NCBI GenBank assembly: GCA_023386635.1
Contig: JAEWJH010000041.1
Coordinates: 4,655-68,654 of the forward strand
Source of the DNA: Pseudomonadota bacterium
Lineage (GTDB): Bacteria > Pseudomonadota > Alphaproteobacteria > Rhizobiales > Xanthobacteraceae
Direction of reading: 5' to 3'
Length of the DNA: 64,000 nt
The notes below the pieces were generated by a model. That model saw only the letters and a program-made list of their open reading frames with translations, did no database searches and was not told the DNA's origin. Both the position numbers and the translations under genes were made by a program. Shown here one piece after another: positions 24,087 to 32,905 of the stretch (positions within the stretch are counted from its first letter, which is position 1; each line of letters begins with the position of its first letter).

Positions 24087-24417
24087 CGGCGTCCGTCCCG
24101 TTCGTCACACCCGCGAGGACGATGGGCGACAGGACGTTAAGAGGGGGCAAAAACGATCGCAGACTCTCGGGGTCTTCCGGGGAAGGCACAATTCGCGGTT
24201 AAGACCGCCCTAGCAGCGTTCCGGAACTTCGCAACGGCCTGTTAAGTTTCCGGTCATCATAACAGGGCGCAATAACAGGGCACACGGGCCCGATCCGGGG
24301 TCGAACCAGGGCCGGGGCCGCACCTTGACTTGGGGCCGATCCCTAGGCCAGTTGCGCGCTGCAATACCTGTATTCGCCCGATCTTCACCCCGATATTTGC
24401 GGCATCGTTCCGGTTCC
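24087..24417. other. Divergent intergenic region before accA
   Basis: About 330 bases between the leftward acetyltransferase gene and accA. No gene seen. The decamer ATAACAGGGC is repeated at 24259-24268 and 24272-24281. A TTGACT at about 24325 could be a -35 element for accA, without a clear -10. Confidence 0.45.
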
Positions 24418-25371
24418 ATGCGCAGTTATCTCGATTTTGAAAAACCCGTCGCCGAGCTTGAGGCGAAGGTGGAGGAATTGCGCGCCATGCAGGCCGGCGG
24501 CAACGCCGTGGCGGTCGACGATGAGATCGGCCGGCTCGAGGTCAAGGCGTCTGCCGCCCTGCAGCAGCTCTATACCGAGCTGACGCCATGGCAGAAGACG
24601 CAGGTCGCGCGGCATCCGCAGCGGCCGCACTGCATCGACTATGTGAACGGTCTGATTACCGATTTCGTGCCGCTGGCCGGTGACCGCAAATTCGCCGACG
24701 ATGCCGCCATCATCGGTGGCTTCGGCCGCTTCCGCGGCGAGAGCGTCTGCCTGATCGGCCACGAAAAGGGCTCGAACACCGAGAGCCGCCTCAAGCACAA
24801 TTTCGGCATGGCGCGGCCGGAGGGCTATCGCAAAGCTGTCCGGCTGATGGAAATGGCCGATCATTTCGGCATTCCCGTTATTTGTCTGGTCGACACCGCG
24901 GGGGCCTATCCCGGCATCGGCGCGGAAGAGCGCGGCCAGGCCGAGGCCATCGCCCGCTCGACCGAGGCCTGTCTCAATCTCGGCGTCGCCAATGTCGCCG
25001 TCGTGCTCGGCGAAGGCGGCTCCGGCGGCGCGATCGCCATCGCCACCGCCAACCGGGTGATGATGCTCGAACACGCGATCTACAGCGTCATCTCGCCGGA
25101 GGGCGCGGCCTCGATCCTGTGGCGCGATACGACCAAGGCGCAGGAAGCCGCCACCAACATGAAGATCACTGCGCAGGACATGATGCGCTTCGGGGTGATC
25201 GATACGATTATTCCCGAGCCGGTCGGCGGCGCGCATCGCGATCCGGCGGCCGCCATCACCGCCGCGGGCGAGGCCATCGCGCGGGCATTCGGCGACCTCA
25301 AGACCCTCGATGCCAAGGCGCTGCGCCAGCAGCGGCGGGACAAGTTTCTGGCGATGGGCCGCCTCGGTTAG
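24418..25371 (+). CDS. accA: Acetyl-CoA carboxylase carboxyltransferase subunit alpha
   Basis: A 317-residue AccA. The N-terminal coiled region MRSYLDFEKPVAELEAKVEE is standard; the crotonase-fold core contains IGHEKGSNTESRLKHNFGMA, PEGYRKAVRLMEMADHFGIP, VDTAGAYPGIGAEERGQAEA and GEGGSGGAIAIATANRV. With AccD it transfers carboxyl from carboxybiotin to acetyl-CoA to make malonyl-CoA, the first committed step of fatty acid synthesis. Length is normal. Start ATG at 24418 matches the family. Confidence 0.96.
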   Translation: MRSYLDFEKPVAELEAKVEELRAMQAGGNAVAVDDEIGRLEVKASAALQQLYTELTPWQKTQVARHPQRPHCIDYVNGLITDFVPLAGDRKFADDAAIIGGFGRFRGESVCLIGHEKGSNTESRLKHNFGMARPEGYRKAVRLMEMADHFGIPVICLVDTAGAYPGIGAEERGQAEAIARSTEACLNLGVANVAVVLGEGGSGGAIAIATANRVMMLEHAIYSVISPEGAASILWRDTTKAQEAATNMKITAQDMMRFGVIDTIIPEPVGGAHRDPAAAITAAGEAIARAFGDLKTLDAKALRQQRRDKFLAMGRLG

Positions 25372-25557
25372 CCTCTGCGGTTAATGCGCGCCGCGCAGAC
25401 CGGATTCCTGCTGATTCGCCAGATATTTATCGGCCCCCTTGCCGGGTCATGAACCGGCGATTTACCATTCTTTCCCCATAGTCGCCCGATCCACCCGGCG
25501 GCCTTGCCTTGCGGCTGCCACATCTTCGGGATAACGGTTCGCGTAGAAGGGCTTAAG

Positions 25558-27063
25558 ATGGCCGCTGGGGAGTTCTTGCGTTTGTATCGCCGCCCGCTGA
25601 TCCGGACAGTCCTGGCTACCGCCGCGCTCGCCGCCACCCTTGGCCTCGCCGGCTGCAACACCGACGGCACGCAGATGATGCCCGGCCGCGCCATGGCGCC
25701 GCTGTCGGACAAGATGGTGGCCGAGCTCGAGACGAAGAATATGGACAAGGGATCGCCGATCCTCGTCCGCCTGTTCAAATCCGAAGCCGAGCTTGAAGTC
25801 TGGAAGCAGGATCGCTCCGGCCAGTTCGCGTTGTTGAAGACCTATCCGATCTGCCGCTGGTCCGGCGATCTCGGCCCGAAGGTGAAGGAAGGCGACCGGC
25901 AGGCGCCGGAAGGCTTCTATACGATCACGCCGGCGCAGATGAATCCGAACTCCAGCTACTATCTGGCGTTCAACATGGGCTTCCCCAACGCCTATGACAA
26001 AGCCAACGGCCGCACTGGCAGCAACCTGATGATCCACGGCGACTGCTCGTCGCGCGGCTGCTACGCGATGACCGACGAACAGATTTCCGAAATCTATGCG
26101 CTCGGCCGCGAATCCTTCTTCGGCGGCCAGAAGGCGTTTCAGGTACAGGCCTATCCGTTCCGGATGACGCCGGAGAACATGGCCAAGCATCGAAACAGCA
26201 AGCACATGGCCTTCTGGAAGATGATCAAGGAAGGCTACGATCACTTCGAGGTCACGCGCCAGCAGCCGCAAGTGTCGGTGTGCGAGCGCCGCTACGTGTT
26301 CGACGCCACCGCGACCAACGGCACCTTCAGCCCCGCGGCCAAGTGCCCGACCTACGAAATTCCCGCGGCGATCGCCCAGGCGGTGCAAGAGAAGCAACGC
26401 CAGGACGAATACAAGACCGCGCAGCTCATCTCCCATGGCGTACCGCTCGCGCCGAACCGCGCCGGCATCGACGGCGGCATGAATACCGTGTTCGCCGAGA
26501 AGCTCGGCCTCGGCAACAGCGATACCGTGCAGGACCAGAACGGCCGTTCGATCATGCTGTCGTCGGCCTCGAACGACAGCGGCATCTTCTCGCGCGTCGG
26601 CGTCGTGCCGCCCGCGCCGATGCCGCCCGAAACACCGGCTCCCGCCGCTGCGCACGCGCCGAAGCCCACCGCCGTCGCCGCCGCGCATCCGGCACCCGCG
26701 AAGAAGGTCGAGCATCCGACGCGCTTCGCCAATACGCTGAACACGATGTATCGCACCGCTTCGGCCGACGCGAAGGACGCGCCTGCGCTGCGCGGCTCGA
26801 GCACCGCCGACAGCAAGACTTCCGAGATCAAGAGCGCCAAAGCCACGCCGCGCGACGACATCGCCGCCAAACTCGCGGAAAAACCGACGCCGACTCACGC
26901 GCCGGCCACCCACACCGCTCAGGCCAACAAGCCGCGCGTGCTCGACGAAGCGCCCTCCACGCGCAGCGCCTTTGCCGCACCGCCGCCCGCCTCGACCATG
27001 TCGGGCGCGCAGGCCGTGCTGCCCGCGACATCGTTCAATAGCCGGTGGTCGGCATTCCGCTGA
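25558..27063 (+). CDS. YafK-type L,D-transpeptidase lipoprotein with long Pro/Ala tail
   Basis: A 501-residue exported protein. A lipoprotein signal (LATAALAATLGLAGC) is visible; acylated Cys near residue 33. The YkuD/L,D-transpeptidase domain (about 65-220) has HGDCSSRGCYAM with His160 and catalytic Cys168, the usual HxxxxxxxSxxGC pattern. Such enzymes make 3-3 cross-links or release or attach proteins at peptidoglycan. Residues from about 340 on are a low-complexity Pro/Ala/Lys/Thr-rich tail, probably a flexible spacer in the periplasm. GAAGG lies about 10 bases before the ATG at 25558; the longer frame from 25504 is not needed. Confidence 0.86.
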   Translation: MAAGEFLRLYRRPLIRTVLATAALAATLGLAGCNTDGTQMMPGRAMAPLSDKMVAELETKNMDKGSPILVRLFKSEAELEVWKQDRSGQFALLKTYPICRWSGDLGPKVKEGDRQAPEGFYTITPAQMNPNSSYYLAFNMGFPNAYDKANGRTGSNLMIHGDCSSRGCYAMTDEQISEIYALGRESFFGGQKAFQVQAYPFRMTPENMAKHRNSKHMAFWKMIKEGYDHFEVTRQQPQVSVCERRYVFDATATNGTFSPAAKCPTYEIPAAIAQAVQEKQRQDEYKTAQLISHGVPLAPNRAGIDGGMNTVFAEKLGLGNSDTVQDQNGRSIMLSSASNDSGIFSRVGVVPPAPMPPETPAPAAAHAPKPTAVAAAHPAPAKKVEHPTRFANTLNTMYRTASADAKDAPALRGSSTADSKTSEIKSAKATPRDDIAAKLAEKPTPTHAPATHTAQANKPRVLDEAPSTRSAFAAPPPASTMSGAQAVLPATSFNSRWSAFR

Positions 27064-27116
27064 CGCTCACCGGCGTTTCCCTGACGCCGGATCGCCGTGT
27101 CCCGATAAGCCTTTCC

Positions 27117-27383
27117 ATGGATTGCTTCGTCTATGTGCTCGGCACCACCGCCGGCCGACGGCCAATGACCTATGTCGGCTGGACCACGGACGTCGCCCAG
27201 CGTCTCGCCCGCCACAATGCCGGCACCGGCGCCCGCAGCACCCGCGGCCGCCAGTGGGTCTTGCTGCATGTGGAGCAATTCGCCAGCAAACCGGAAGCCA
27301 TGAGCCGCGAATGGCATCTCAAGCGCGACCGGACTTTCCGCAAGCGGCTGTGCCAGGACTTGGTTACCGAGAGCCTGCCTTGA
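27117..27383 (+). CDS. GIY-YIG nuclease superfamily protein (UPF0213-like)
   Basis: An 88-residue single-domain protein. DCFVYVLGTTAG and TYVGWTTDVAQRLARHNAGT are the VYV/YVG (GIY-YIG) strands and the Arg helix; RQWVLLHVEQFASKPEAMSR and EWHLKRDRTFRKRL complete the fold in the manner of YhbQ/UPF0213. Small stand-alone members are suspected DNA repair or RNA-related nucleases, not proven. The ATG at 27117 fits the family N-terminus; an ATG at 27045 would overlap the L,D-transpeptidase gene. Confidence 0.85.
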   Translation: MDCFVYVLGTTAGRRPMTYVGWTTDVAQRLARHNAGTGARSTRGRQWVLLHVEQFASKPEAMSREWHLKRDRTFRKRLCQDLVTESLP

Positions 27384-27459
27384 TCCCGCGTGGCTTTTGT
27401 CACACCACCGCAACGGTTATGACTGAACACGCGATTCGCCACCAACGCGCGGGAGCCCG

Positions 27460-27846
27460 ATGATCCGGCTGGTCCTAACACTGTCTGCCCTGATGATGAC
27501 CCCGGTTTCCGCGGCGAACGATGCACGCTTCGAGGCCATCCTGAAGCGGCTCGACCCGTCGGAGCGGCTGGAGCAGATCTGCGACTACGCCGCGATGAAA
27601 TACATCAATCGCGACAAGAACCCCTATCGGCCCGACCGCGCGGTGATCGAATCGATCGCACCGGCGCATGTGCGCGGCGACACGGTCCGCGGTGAAGGTG
27701 GCGCGTTTCGCAGCAAGGGCGAGTGGTACCAGTTCTCGTTCACCTGCCAGACCTCGCCCGACCGGCTGAAAGTGCTGTCGTTCGATTACAAGATCGGCGC
27801 GAAAATCCCCGAGAGCAAATGGGACGACTACGGCCTGTGGCGCTGA
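27460..27846 (+). CDS. DUF930-family exported protein
   Basis: A 128-residue protein with a short signal peptide (MIRLVLTLSALMMTPVSA). The mature part holds the DUF930 pattern: LKRLDPSERLEQICDYAAMK near the start, then DRAVIESIAPAHVRGDTVRG, GGAFRSKGEWYQFSFTCQTS and VLSFDYKIG. Two cysteines (in QICDYA and FTCQTS) may pair in the periplasm. The family is frequent in Hyphomicrobiales and has no known function. It stands 75 bases after the GIY-YIG gene on the same strand. Confidence 0.8.
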   Translation: MIRLVLTLSALMMTPVSAANDARFEAILKRLDPSERLEQICDYAAMKYINRDKNPYRPDRAVIESIAPAHVRGDTVRGEGGAFRSKGEWYQFSFTCQTSPDRLKVLSFDYKIGAKIPESKWDDYGLWR

Positions 27847-27878
27847 TCGCCGCGAGCACGTAACGATGCCGTCCGGCG

Positions 27879-28865
27879 TCAGGTCTTGACCAGTCCGGCT
27901 CCCTTCGCGGCCGCCAGAGTCCGCTCGTAATCCATCTTCAGATAGTCGGCCAGCCCCTGGGCAGACAGCTGGGCGCCTGAAGCCACGACTGCGCCGAGAC
28001 CACGCACTTTGTTCACAGCGGCTTCACTGCTCATGCCGCGCACAACCGCCTGCTCGAGCGCAGCGAGGATTTCTTTCGGCGTCGCCGCAGGTGCGAGCAC
28101 ACCGATAAAGCTTTCCGCCGTCATGTTGACGTTGCTTTCGATCATCGTCGGCAGATCCGGCGCTGCCGGATGGCGCTGCGTTGCGGCAACCGCCACAATC
28201 TTGCCAAGACCATCTTTGTGCAGCGGCAAACCGGTCGAGAATTCGGTGACAGCGCCGTGGATCGCCCCGCCGATCAGGTCGGGGGCCAATGCGCCACCGC
28301 TGCGATAAGGGACTGCAGCAAGCTGGGCCCCGGTCGCGGCCTTGAAGCGCTCCAGGGTCATATGTGTCGCACTGCCGACACCGGCCATGCCGATATTGAT
28401 CGGCTCTTTTTTCGACAGCGCGATCAGTTCTGCAATCGAATTCGCCGGCACCTTCGCGTTGAGAATCAGGACATGGGGGACATAGCTGGTCAACGCGACC
28501 GGCGCGAAGTCCTTGAACGTATCATAGCTGGTCTTTTGGATAATCGGATTGACGGTCATGGGGCCGTTCGATCCGATCAACAGCGTATAGCCATCCGCGG
28601 GGGCACGCGCGACCATTTCCGCGCCGATGCCGCCGCCTGCGCCGCCGCGATTCTCGATCACCATGGGCTGACCAAGGAGGCCCTGCGCATATTCGGCGAT
28701 GAGGCGTCCCTGAATATCTGCGTTCCCGCCTGCCGCGAACGGCACAACAAGCCGCACAGGACGATCCGGATATGCCGCCGATGCCGCACGGGGAAACGCC
28801 GTCAAAGCCGCTGACGCGGCGCCACCCAACATCCATCCGGTCAGAGCGCGTCTCGACAACCGCAT
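27879..28865 (-). CDS. Bug-family binding protein with Tat-like signal
   Basis: A 328-residue binding protein of the tripartite tricarboxylate class: AYPDRPVRLVVPFAAGGNAD, ENRGGAGGGIGAEMVARAPA and VPYRSGGALAPDLIGGAIHG are typical. The N-terminus has SRRALTGWMLGGAASAALTA, a twin-arginine-like signal that ends near AASA. ATG at 28865 has GGGAG 7 bases upstream; GTG 28883 and ATG 28880 are alternatives. It is divergent from the Old Yellow Enzyme gene across about 180 bases, and no TctA/TctB is present, so it may supply a substrate for that enzyme or share a channel encoded elsewhere. Confidence 0.88.
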   Translation of the reverse strand: MRLSRRALTGWMLGGAASAALTAFPRAASAAYPDRPVRLVVPFAAGGNADIQGRLIAEYAQGLLGQPMVIENRGGAGGGIGAEMVARAPADGYTLLIGSNGPMTVNPIIQKTSYDTFKDFAPVALTSYVPHVLILNAKVPANSIAELIALSKKEPINIGMAGVGSATHMTLERFKAATGAQLAAVPYRSGGALAPDLIGGAIHGAVTEFSTGLPLHKDGLGKIVAVAATQRHPAAPDLPTMIESNVNMTAESFIGVLAPAATPKEILAALEQAVVRGMSSEAAVNKVRGLGAVVASGAQLSAQGLADYLKMDYERTLAAAKGAGLVKT

Positions 28866-29043
28866 AACATGACTCCCCATCACACCTGGACGGCGATGAT
28901 CTCATAGATACGGAACGGGAGCGACAGATTCCTGCGACCTATCCACGTGAGCGGCCCGGCATAGCTGCGTCGAGGAGCCGCCGCTTGCTGGCCGGGTTCA
29001 ATCCGTGTAGCTCCAATTGCTTCGATAAGAGGGCCGATGGAAT

Positions 29044-30243
29044 ATGGCGAACGTCGAGGCACAATCCGCAGCACCCGTGTCCAATAAGCAGGCAGCAGTT
29101 CCGCTGTTGTTTCAACCGGTCACATTCCGCGGGCTCACAGCACGCAATCGCATCGTCGTATCGCCGATGTCGCAGTATTGCTCGGTCGACGCCAAGCCCA
29201 CCGAATGGCATCTCGTCCATCTCGGCAAGTTCGCCATGGGCGGCGCCGGCATCATCTTCGTCGAAGAGACGTCGGTGGAGAAGGGCTCGAGCAAGACCTA
29301 TTCCTGCCCCGGTATCTACACGGCCGAACAGGCCCAAGCGTGGCGGCGCATCACCGATTTCCTTCACAGCCAGGGCGCTTTGACCGCCATTCAGCTTGGC
29401 CACGCCGGCCGCAAGGTCGCGACGCGGCTGCCCTGGGATGGATTTGCCCCCCTCAACGAAGACGATGCGAAGGCCGGCCGGCCGCCGTGGCAGGGTTATG
29501 CGCCGAGCCCGATCCCGTTCCGGGAAGGCGCGATCGTCCCCAAGGAAATGGATCGCGACGACATCAAGCGTGTGATCGCCAGCCACGTGAATGCCGCGCA
29601 ACATTCGCTCGATGCCGGTTTCGACATCTGCGAGATCCACGGCGCGCATGGCTACATCATCCAGCAATTCCTGTCGCCGATCACCAACCACCGCAAGGAC
29701 GGTTATGGCGGGGATATTCAAGGCCGCATGCGGTTCGGGCTCGAAATCGTCGAGGCGGTCCGTGCCGCGTGGCCGAAAAATCAGCCGCTGTTCTTCCGCA
29801 CCTCCTGCGTCGACGGAAAGGGAGGCGCCTGGACGATGGATGATACGGTGGTGTTATCGCGCGAACTGAAGGCACGCGGTGTCGACGTGGTCGATTGCTC
29901 CTCCGGAGGAATCGAAGGACCGCTGACGCTCGCTGTGGTGCCGCGCGTGCCGGGCTATCACGTGCCATTCGCCGAACGTATCCGTCGCGAAGCCGACGTG
30001 CCGACAATGGCTGTCGGCCTTATCACCAGCGCGGCGCAAGCGGAAGGTTATCTGCGCGACGGAAAATGCGATCTCATCGCGCTCGCGCGCGAGATGATGT
30101 GGAATCCAAACTGGCCGGCCCATGCGGCAAAGGAGCTTGGCGGCATCGATCCGCTCGATCTCTTGCCGCCGAGTTATGCTTGGTGGCTGCGCCGCCGCGA
30201 AGATGTGCGCCGGCTTTACCCGACCGGACTCGAACAGGACTGA
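29044..30243 (+). CDS. NADH:flavin oxidoreductase (Old Yellow Enzyme, YqjM-like)
   Basis: A 399-residue FMN-dependent ene-reductase. VSPMSQYCSVDAKPTEWHLV matches the YqjM-type SPMCQY motif, QLGHAGRKVATRLPWDG the GHAGR motif, and EIHGAHGYIIQQFLSPITNH then RKDGYGGDIQGRMRF carry the substrate-binding His pair and the conserved R/GG loop; MAVGLIT and ALAREMMWNPNWP complete the flavin site. Members reduce activated C=C bonds or nitro compounds with NAD(P)H. Its frame is divergent from a Bug binding-protein gene. It ends 3 bases from the convergent MFS gene, with no terminator between them. Confidence 0.92.
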   Translation: MANVEAQSAAPVSNKQAAVPLLFQPVTFRGLTARNRIVVSPMSQYCSVDAKPTEWHLVHLGKFAMGGAGIIFVEETSVEKGSSKTYSCPGIYTAEQAQAWRRITDFLHSQGALTAIQLGHAGRKVATRLPWDGFAPLNEDDAKAGRPPWQGYAPSPIPFREGAIVPKEMDRDDIKRVIASHVNAAQHSLDAGFDICEIHGAHGYIIQQFLSPITNHRKDGYGGDIQGRMRFGLEIVEAVRAAWPKNQPLFFRTSCVDGKGGAWTMDDTVVLSRELKARGVDVVDCSSGGIEGPLTLAVVPRVPGYHVPFAERIRREADVPTMAVGLITSAAQAEGYLRDGKCDLIALAREMMWNPNWPAHAAKELGGIDPLDLLPPSYAWWLRRREDVRRLYPTGLEQD

Positions 30244-30246
30244 GCC

Positions 30247-31485
30247 TCACGGGCGGCGCACATACTGGAACAGCGCCGCGAGCACGATCACGGCGAGCCC
30301 TGCGGCCAGCGCCAGCGACACGTGAATGCCGGTCATCGCACCGACGAGCCCGACGGTGATGCCGCTGAACGCGCGCATGCCGAGGCTCGCCATGTTGAAC
30401 AGACCGATGACGCGACCGCGGATATCGTTTGGCGCGTTGAGCTGCACCAGCGTCTGCGCCATGGCGTTATAGGACAGTTCGAAAAAGCCGGCGACGAATA
30501 GCATCGCCAGCGCGAACGGATACGAGCCGGTCAGCGCGAAACCGAACAGAGCGAGCGCCCACGCCGTCGCCAGGATGATCGCGGTGCGCGGCTTCGCATC
30601 CAGCACACGCCAGGACTCCAGCGCGAAGCCGGCGAGGATCGCGCCGAAAGCGTCTGCGGCGAGCAGCGCGCTGTAGGACACGCCGGGATCCCCGTGGCCG
30701 AGATCGATCGCGAAATTCGGCATCTGCGGATGATAGGCATTGCCGACAAGAAACGACGTGCCGCCCGCGAGCAGGATCATCGACAGCAGCACGCGGTCGC
30801 CGGCGATGTCGCGGAAGGTGCGGATGAAATCGGCGAATCCGCGGACCGCGCGCTGCGGCGCCTGCGCGATGGTGCGGAATTTCGGCCCATAAGGCGCGCC
30901 GATCAGCCACAGCAGCATCGGCAGATAGAACAACGTGTTAACGACGATGCCGATCGACGTGCCGAGCGTCAGCATGATCAGCCCGCCCATCGCCGGGCCA
31001 ACCAGCACGCCGAGATAGCGCGCGGTCGCGTTCAGCCGCACGGCGCTCGGTAGATCCTCCGGGCCGACGATGTCGTAGAGCAGCAACTGGTTCGGCGTCT
31101 GCCACAGCACGCCGGCGCAACCGTGGATCACCAGCAGCGCCATCGCCGCTTCCACCGTCAGCGTGTCGGTGATGAAGAAATAACCCCACCCCGCCGAGGC
31201 GGCGATGAACAGAGCCATGCCGCACTGGATGATCCGGCGGGGATCGAACTTGTCCGCGAGCGCACCGACCGCGACCGACAGCAGCAGGAACGGCAGCCAG
31301 TGCGACAGCACCGCAAAGCCGCCCAGCAAGGGCGACTCGAACTTCTGGTACATGACCCAGTAGCTGATCACGTGCTCGACATTGTCGGCCATCATCACCA
31401 GCACGTAGGAAACGAACTGGATCCGGTAACCGGGATGGCGGAAGGCCGAGAAGGACTGTCGGGCGGCAGGCGCCTGCGTCGTCAC
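30247..31485 (-). CDS. MFS transporter (MFS_3/EntS-like)
   Basis: A 412-residue transporter with about 12 helices. The N-terminal SFSAFRHPGYRIQFVSYVLV, the loop GALADKFDPRRIIQCGMALF and the late LNAPNDIRGRVIGLFNMASL fit the MFS_3 group, which includes exporters of siderophores and drugs. A GTG at 31485 with GAGG upstream gives the family-typical start; in-frame ATGs at 31533 and 31566 would add an unrelated leader. The substrate cannot be predicted. The next gene upstream on the same strand is another MFS protein of a different subgroup. Confidence 0.85.
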   Translation of the reverse strand: MTTQAPAARQSFSAFRHPGYRIQFVSYVLVMMADNVEHVISYWVMYQKFESPLLGGFAVLSHWLPFLLLSVAVGALADKFDPRRIIQCGMALFIAASAGWGYFFITDTLTVEAAMALLVIHGCAGVLWQTPNQLLLYDIVGPEDLPSAVRLNATARYLGVLVGPAMGGLIMLTLGTSIGIVVNTLFYLPMLLWLIGAPYGPKFRTIAQAPQRAVRGFADFIRTFRDIAGDRVLLSMILLAGGTSFLVGNAYHPQMPNFAIDLGHGDPGVSYSALLAADAFGAILAGFALESWRVLDAKPRTAIILATAWALALFGFALTGSYPFALAMLFVAGFFELSYNAMAQTLVQLNAPNDIRGRVIGLFNMASLGMRAFSGITVGLVGAMTGIHVSLALAAGLAVIVLAALFQYVRRP

Positions 31486-31624
31486 GAAAACCTCGAATGA
31501 TTGAAAGAGCGGCGGAACGGTCTCTCTACACATGCCGCCGGGGCGCGGGAGTAAACGCCGGCCCACAGCGGCGTTTCAAGGCTGGGCCGCGCTATGGGAT
31601 CATGCAGATTTGCCGTGGCACCGA

Positions 31625-32818
31625 TCAGCGCGCGCGGCGAAGGCGCGACAAGCCTTTGATCGCCTGCAACGTCACCGCCGCGGCGCCGAGCGCGAGCGCG
31701 ATGCCGGTGACGGCCGACCAGCCGCCAAGCCGCCAGCCTTCGCTGGCGAGCGCCGCACCGGCTGCACCGCCGGCAAACATCGACCCCATGAACAGCGTAT
31801 TGATGCGCGATTGCGCTTCGGGCCTGAGCGCGAAGATGACGTACTGGTTCGCAACAATCGCGCCCTGCAAGCCGAGATCGAGCAAAGCCACGGCGATGGC
31901 AAACCCGATCAGGCTTTCCCACGTTCCGAGGATCACCCACGCCAGCAGGGTCACCACCGTGCCCAGCAGGATGGCGCTATAGGGGCCGCGACGATCCGAC
32001 AGAAAGCCTGAGGCGGGCGTCGCCAAGACGCCGACCAGACCGAGGATGCCGAACAGCCCGACGACATCGGCGCCGTAGCCGAACGGCGGATCCTGGAGCC
32101 GGAAGGCGATCACGGTCCAGAACATCGTGAACGCGCCGAAGATCAAAGCCTGCGTCATGGCGGCGAGCCGCAAATCCGGCAGGTCGCGCCAGAGCGTCGC
32201 CAGCGACGCGAGCAGTTGTCCGTAGCTTTGCCGGTTCTCCGACCGGCTGTGCGGCAATCGCAACGCCAGCACCGCCGCTGTCGCCAGCGCCAGCGGTGCG
32301 CCGAGCCAGAACATGGTGCGCCATCCGGCATAGGCCGCGACATAGCCCGCAAGCGGCCGGCTCAGGAAGATGCCCGTCACCAGCCCCGCCATCACGGTAG
32401 CAACCGCCATGCCGCGCGCCTGCGGTGCCGCAAGCGTCGCGGCGAACGGCACGATCTGCTGCGCGACGGTGGCCGCCGCGCCGACGAACAGAGAAGCGAA
32501 CACGAGCATCGCCGCATTGGGCGCGAAGCCTGCCAGCGTCAGCACCACACCGAGCGCGAGGAACTGCATGACGATCAGCCGCCGGCGCTCGATCAGATCC
32601 CCCAGCGGCACCAGCAGCAGCAGGCCGACCGCATAGCCGAGCTGGGTCGCCATCGGGATGAGCCCGGTCAACGGCCCCGGCAGATCGCGCTCGATCAGAC
32701 CGAGCATCGGCTGATTGTAATAGATATTCGCCACGGCGACGCCGGCGGCGGCGGCCATGACGAAGACCGGCGGCGCAGCGATGCCCGGCGATATCTGAGA
32801 ATTGTCGGCTGAGGTCAT
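31625..32818 (-). CDS. MFS transporter (sugar/drug efflux type)
   Basis: A 397-residue protein with 12 predicted helices. AVANIYYNQPMLGLIERDLP at the first helix and GLLLLVPLGDLIERRRLIVM at the loop between helices 2 and 3 are hallmarks of a subgroup related to YgaY/YtbD-like exporters; IFLSRPLAGYVAAYAGWRTM and the tail LGLQGAIVANQYVIFALRPE match as well. Probable proton-driven efflux of small molecules. ATG at 32818 is the only plausible start. It is not related to the adjacent MFS protein beyond the common fold. Confidence 0.87.
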   Translation of the reverse strand: MTSADNSQISPGIAAPPVFVMAAAAGVAVANIYYNQPMLGLIERDLPGPLTGLIPMATQLGYAVGLLLLVPLGDLIERRRLIVMQFLALGVVLTLAGFAPNAAMLVFASLFVGAAATVAQQIVPFAATLAAPQARGMAVATVMAGLVTGIFLSRPLAGYVAAYAGWRTMFWLGAPLALATAAVLALRLPHSRSENRQSYGQLLASLATLWRDLPDLRLAAMTQALIFGAFTMFWTVIAFRLQDPPFGYGADVVGLFGILGLVGVLATPASGFLSDRRGPYSAILLGTVVTLLAWVILGTWESLIGFAIAVALLDLGLQGAIVANQYVIFALRPEAQSRINTLFMGSMFAGGAAGAALASEGWRLGGWSAVTGIALALGAAAVTLQAIKGLSRLRRAR

Positions 32819-32905
32819 GAAGGATATGAGGCGGAAGGGGATGCGCAGACCAGTTAGCGAACAAGTCCTCGCAGGGCAACAACCGCGCCGATTTGCGCCG
32901 ACCCG

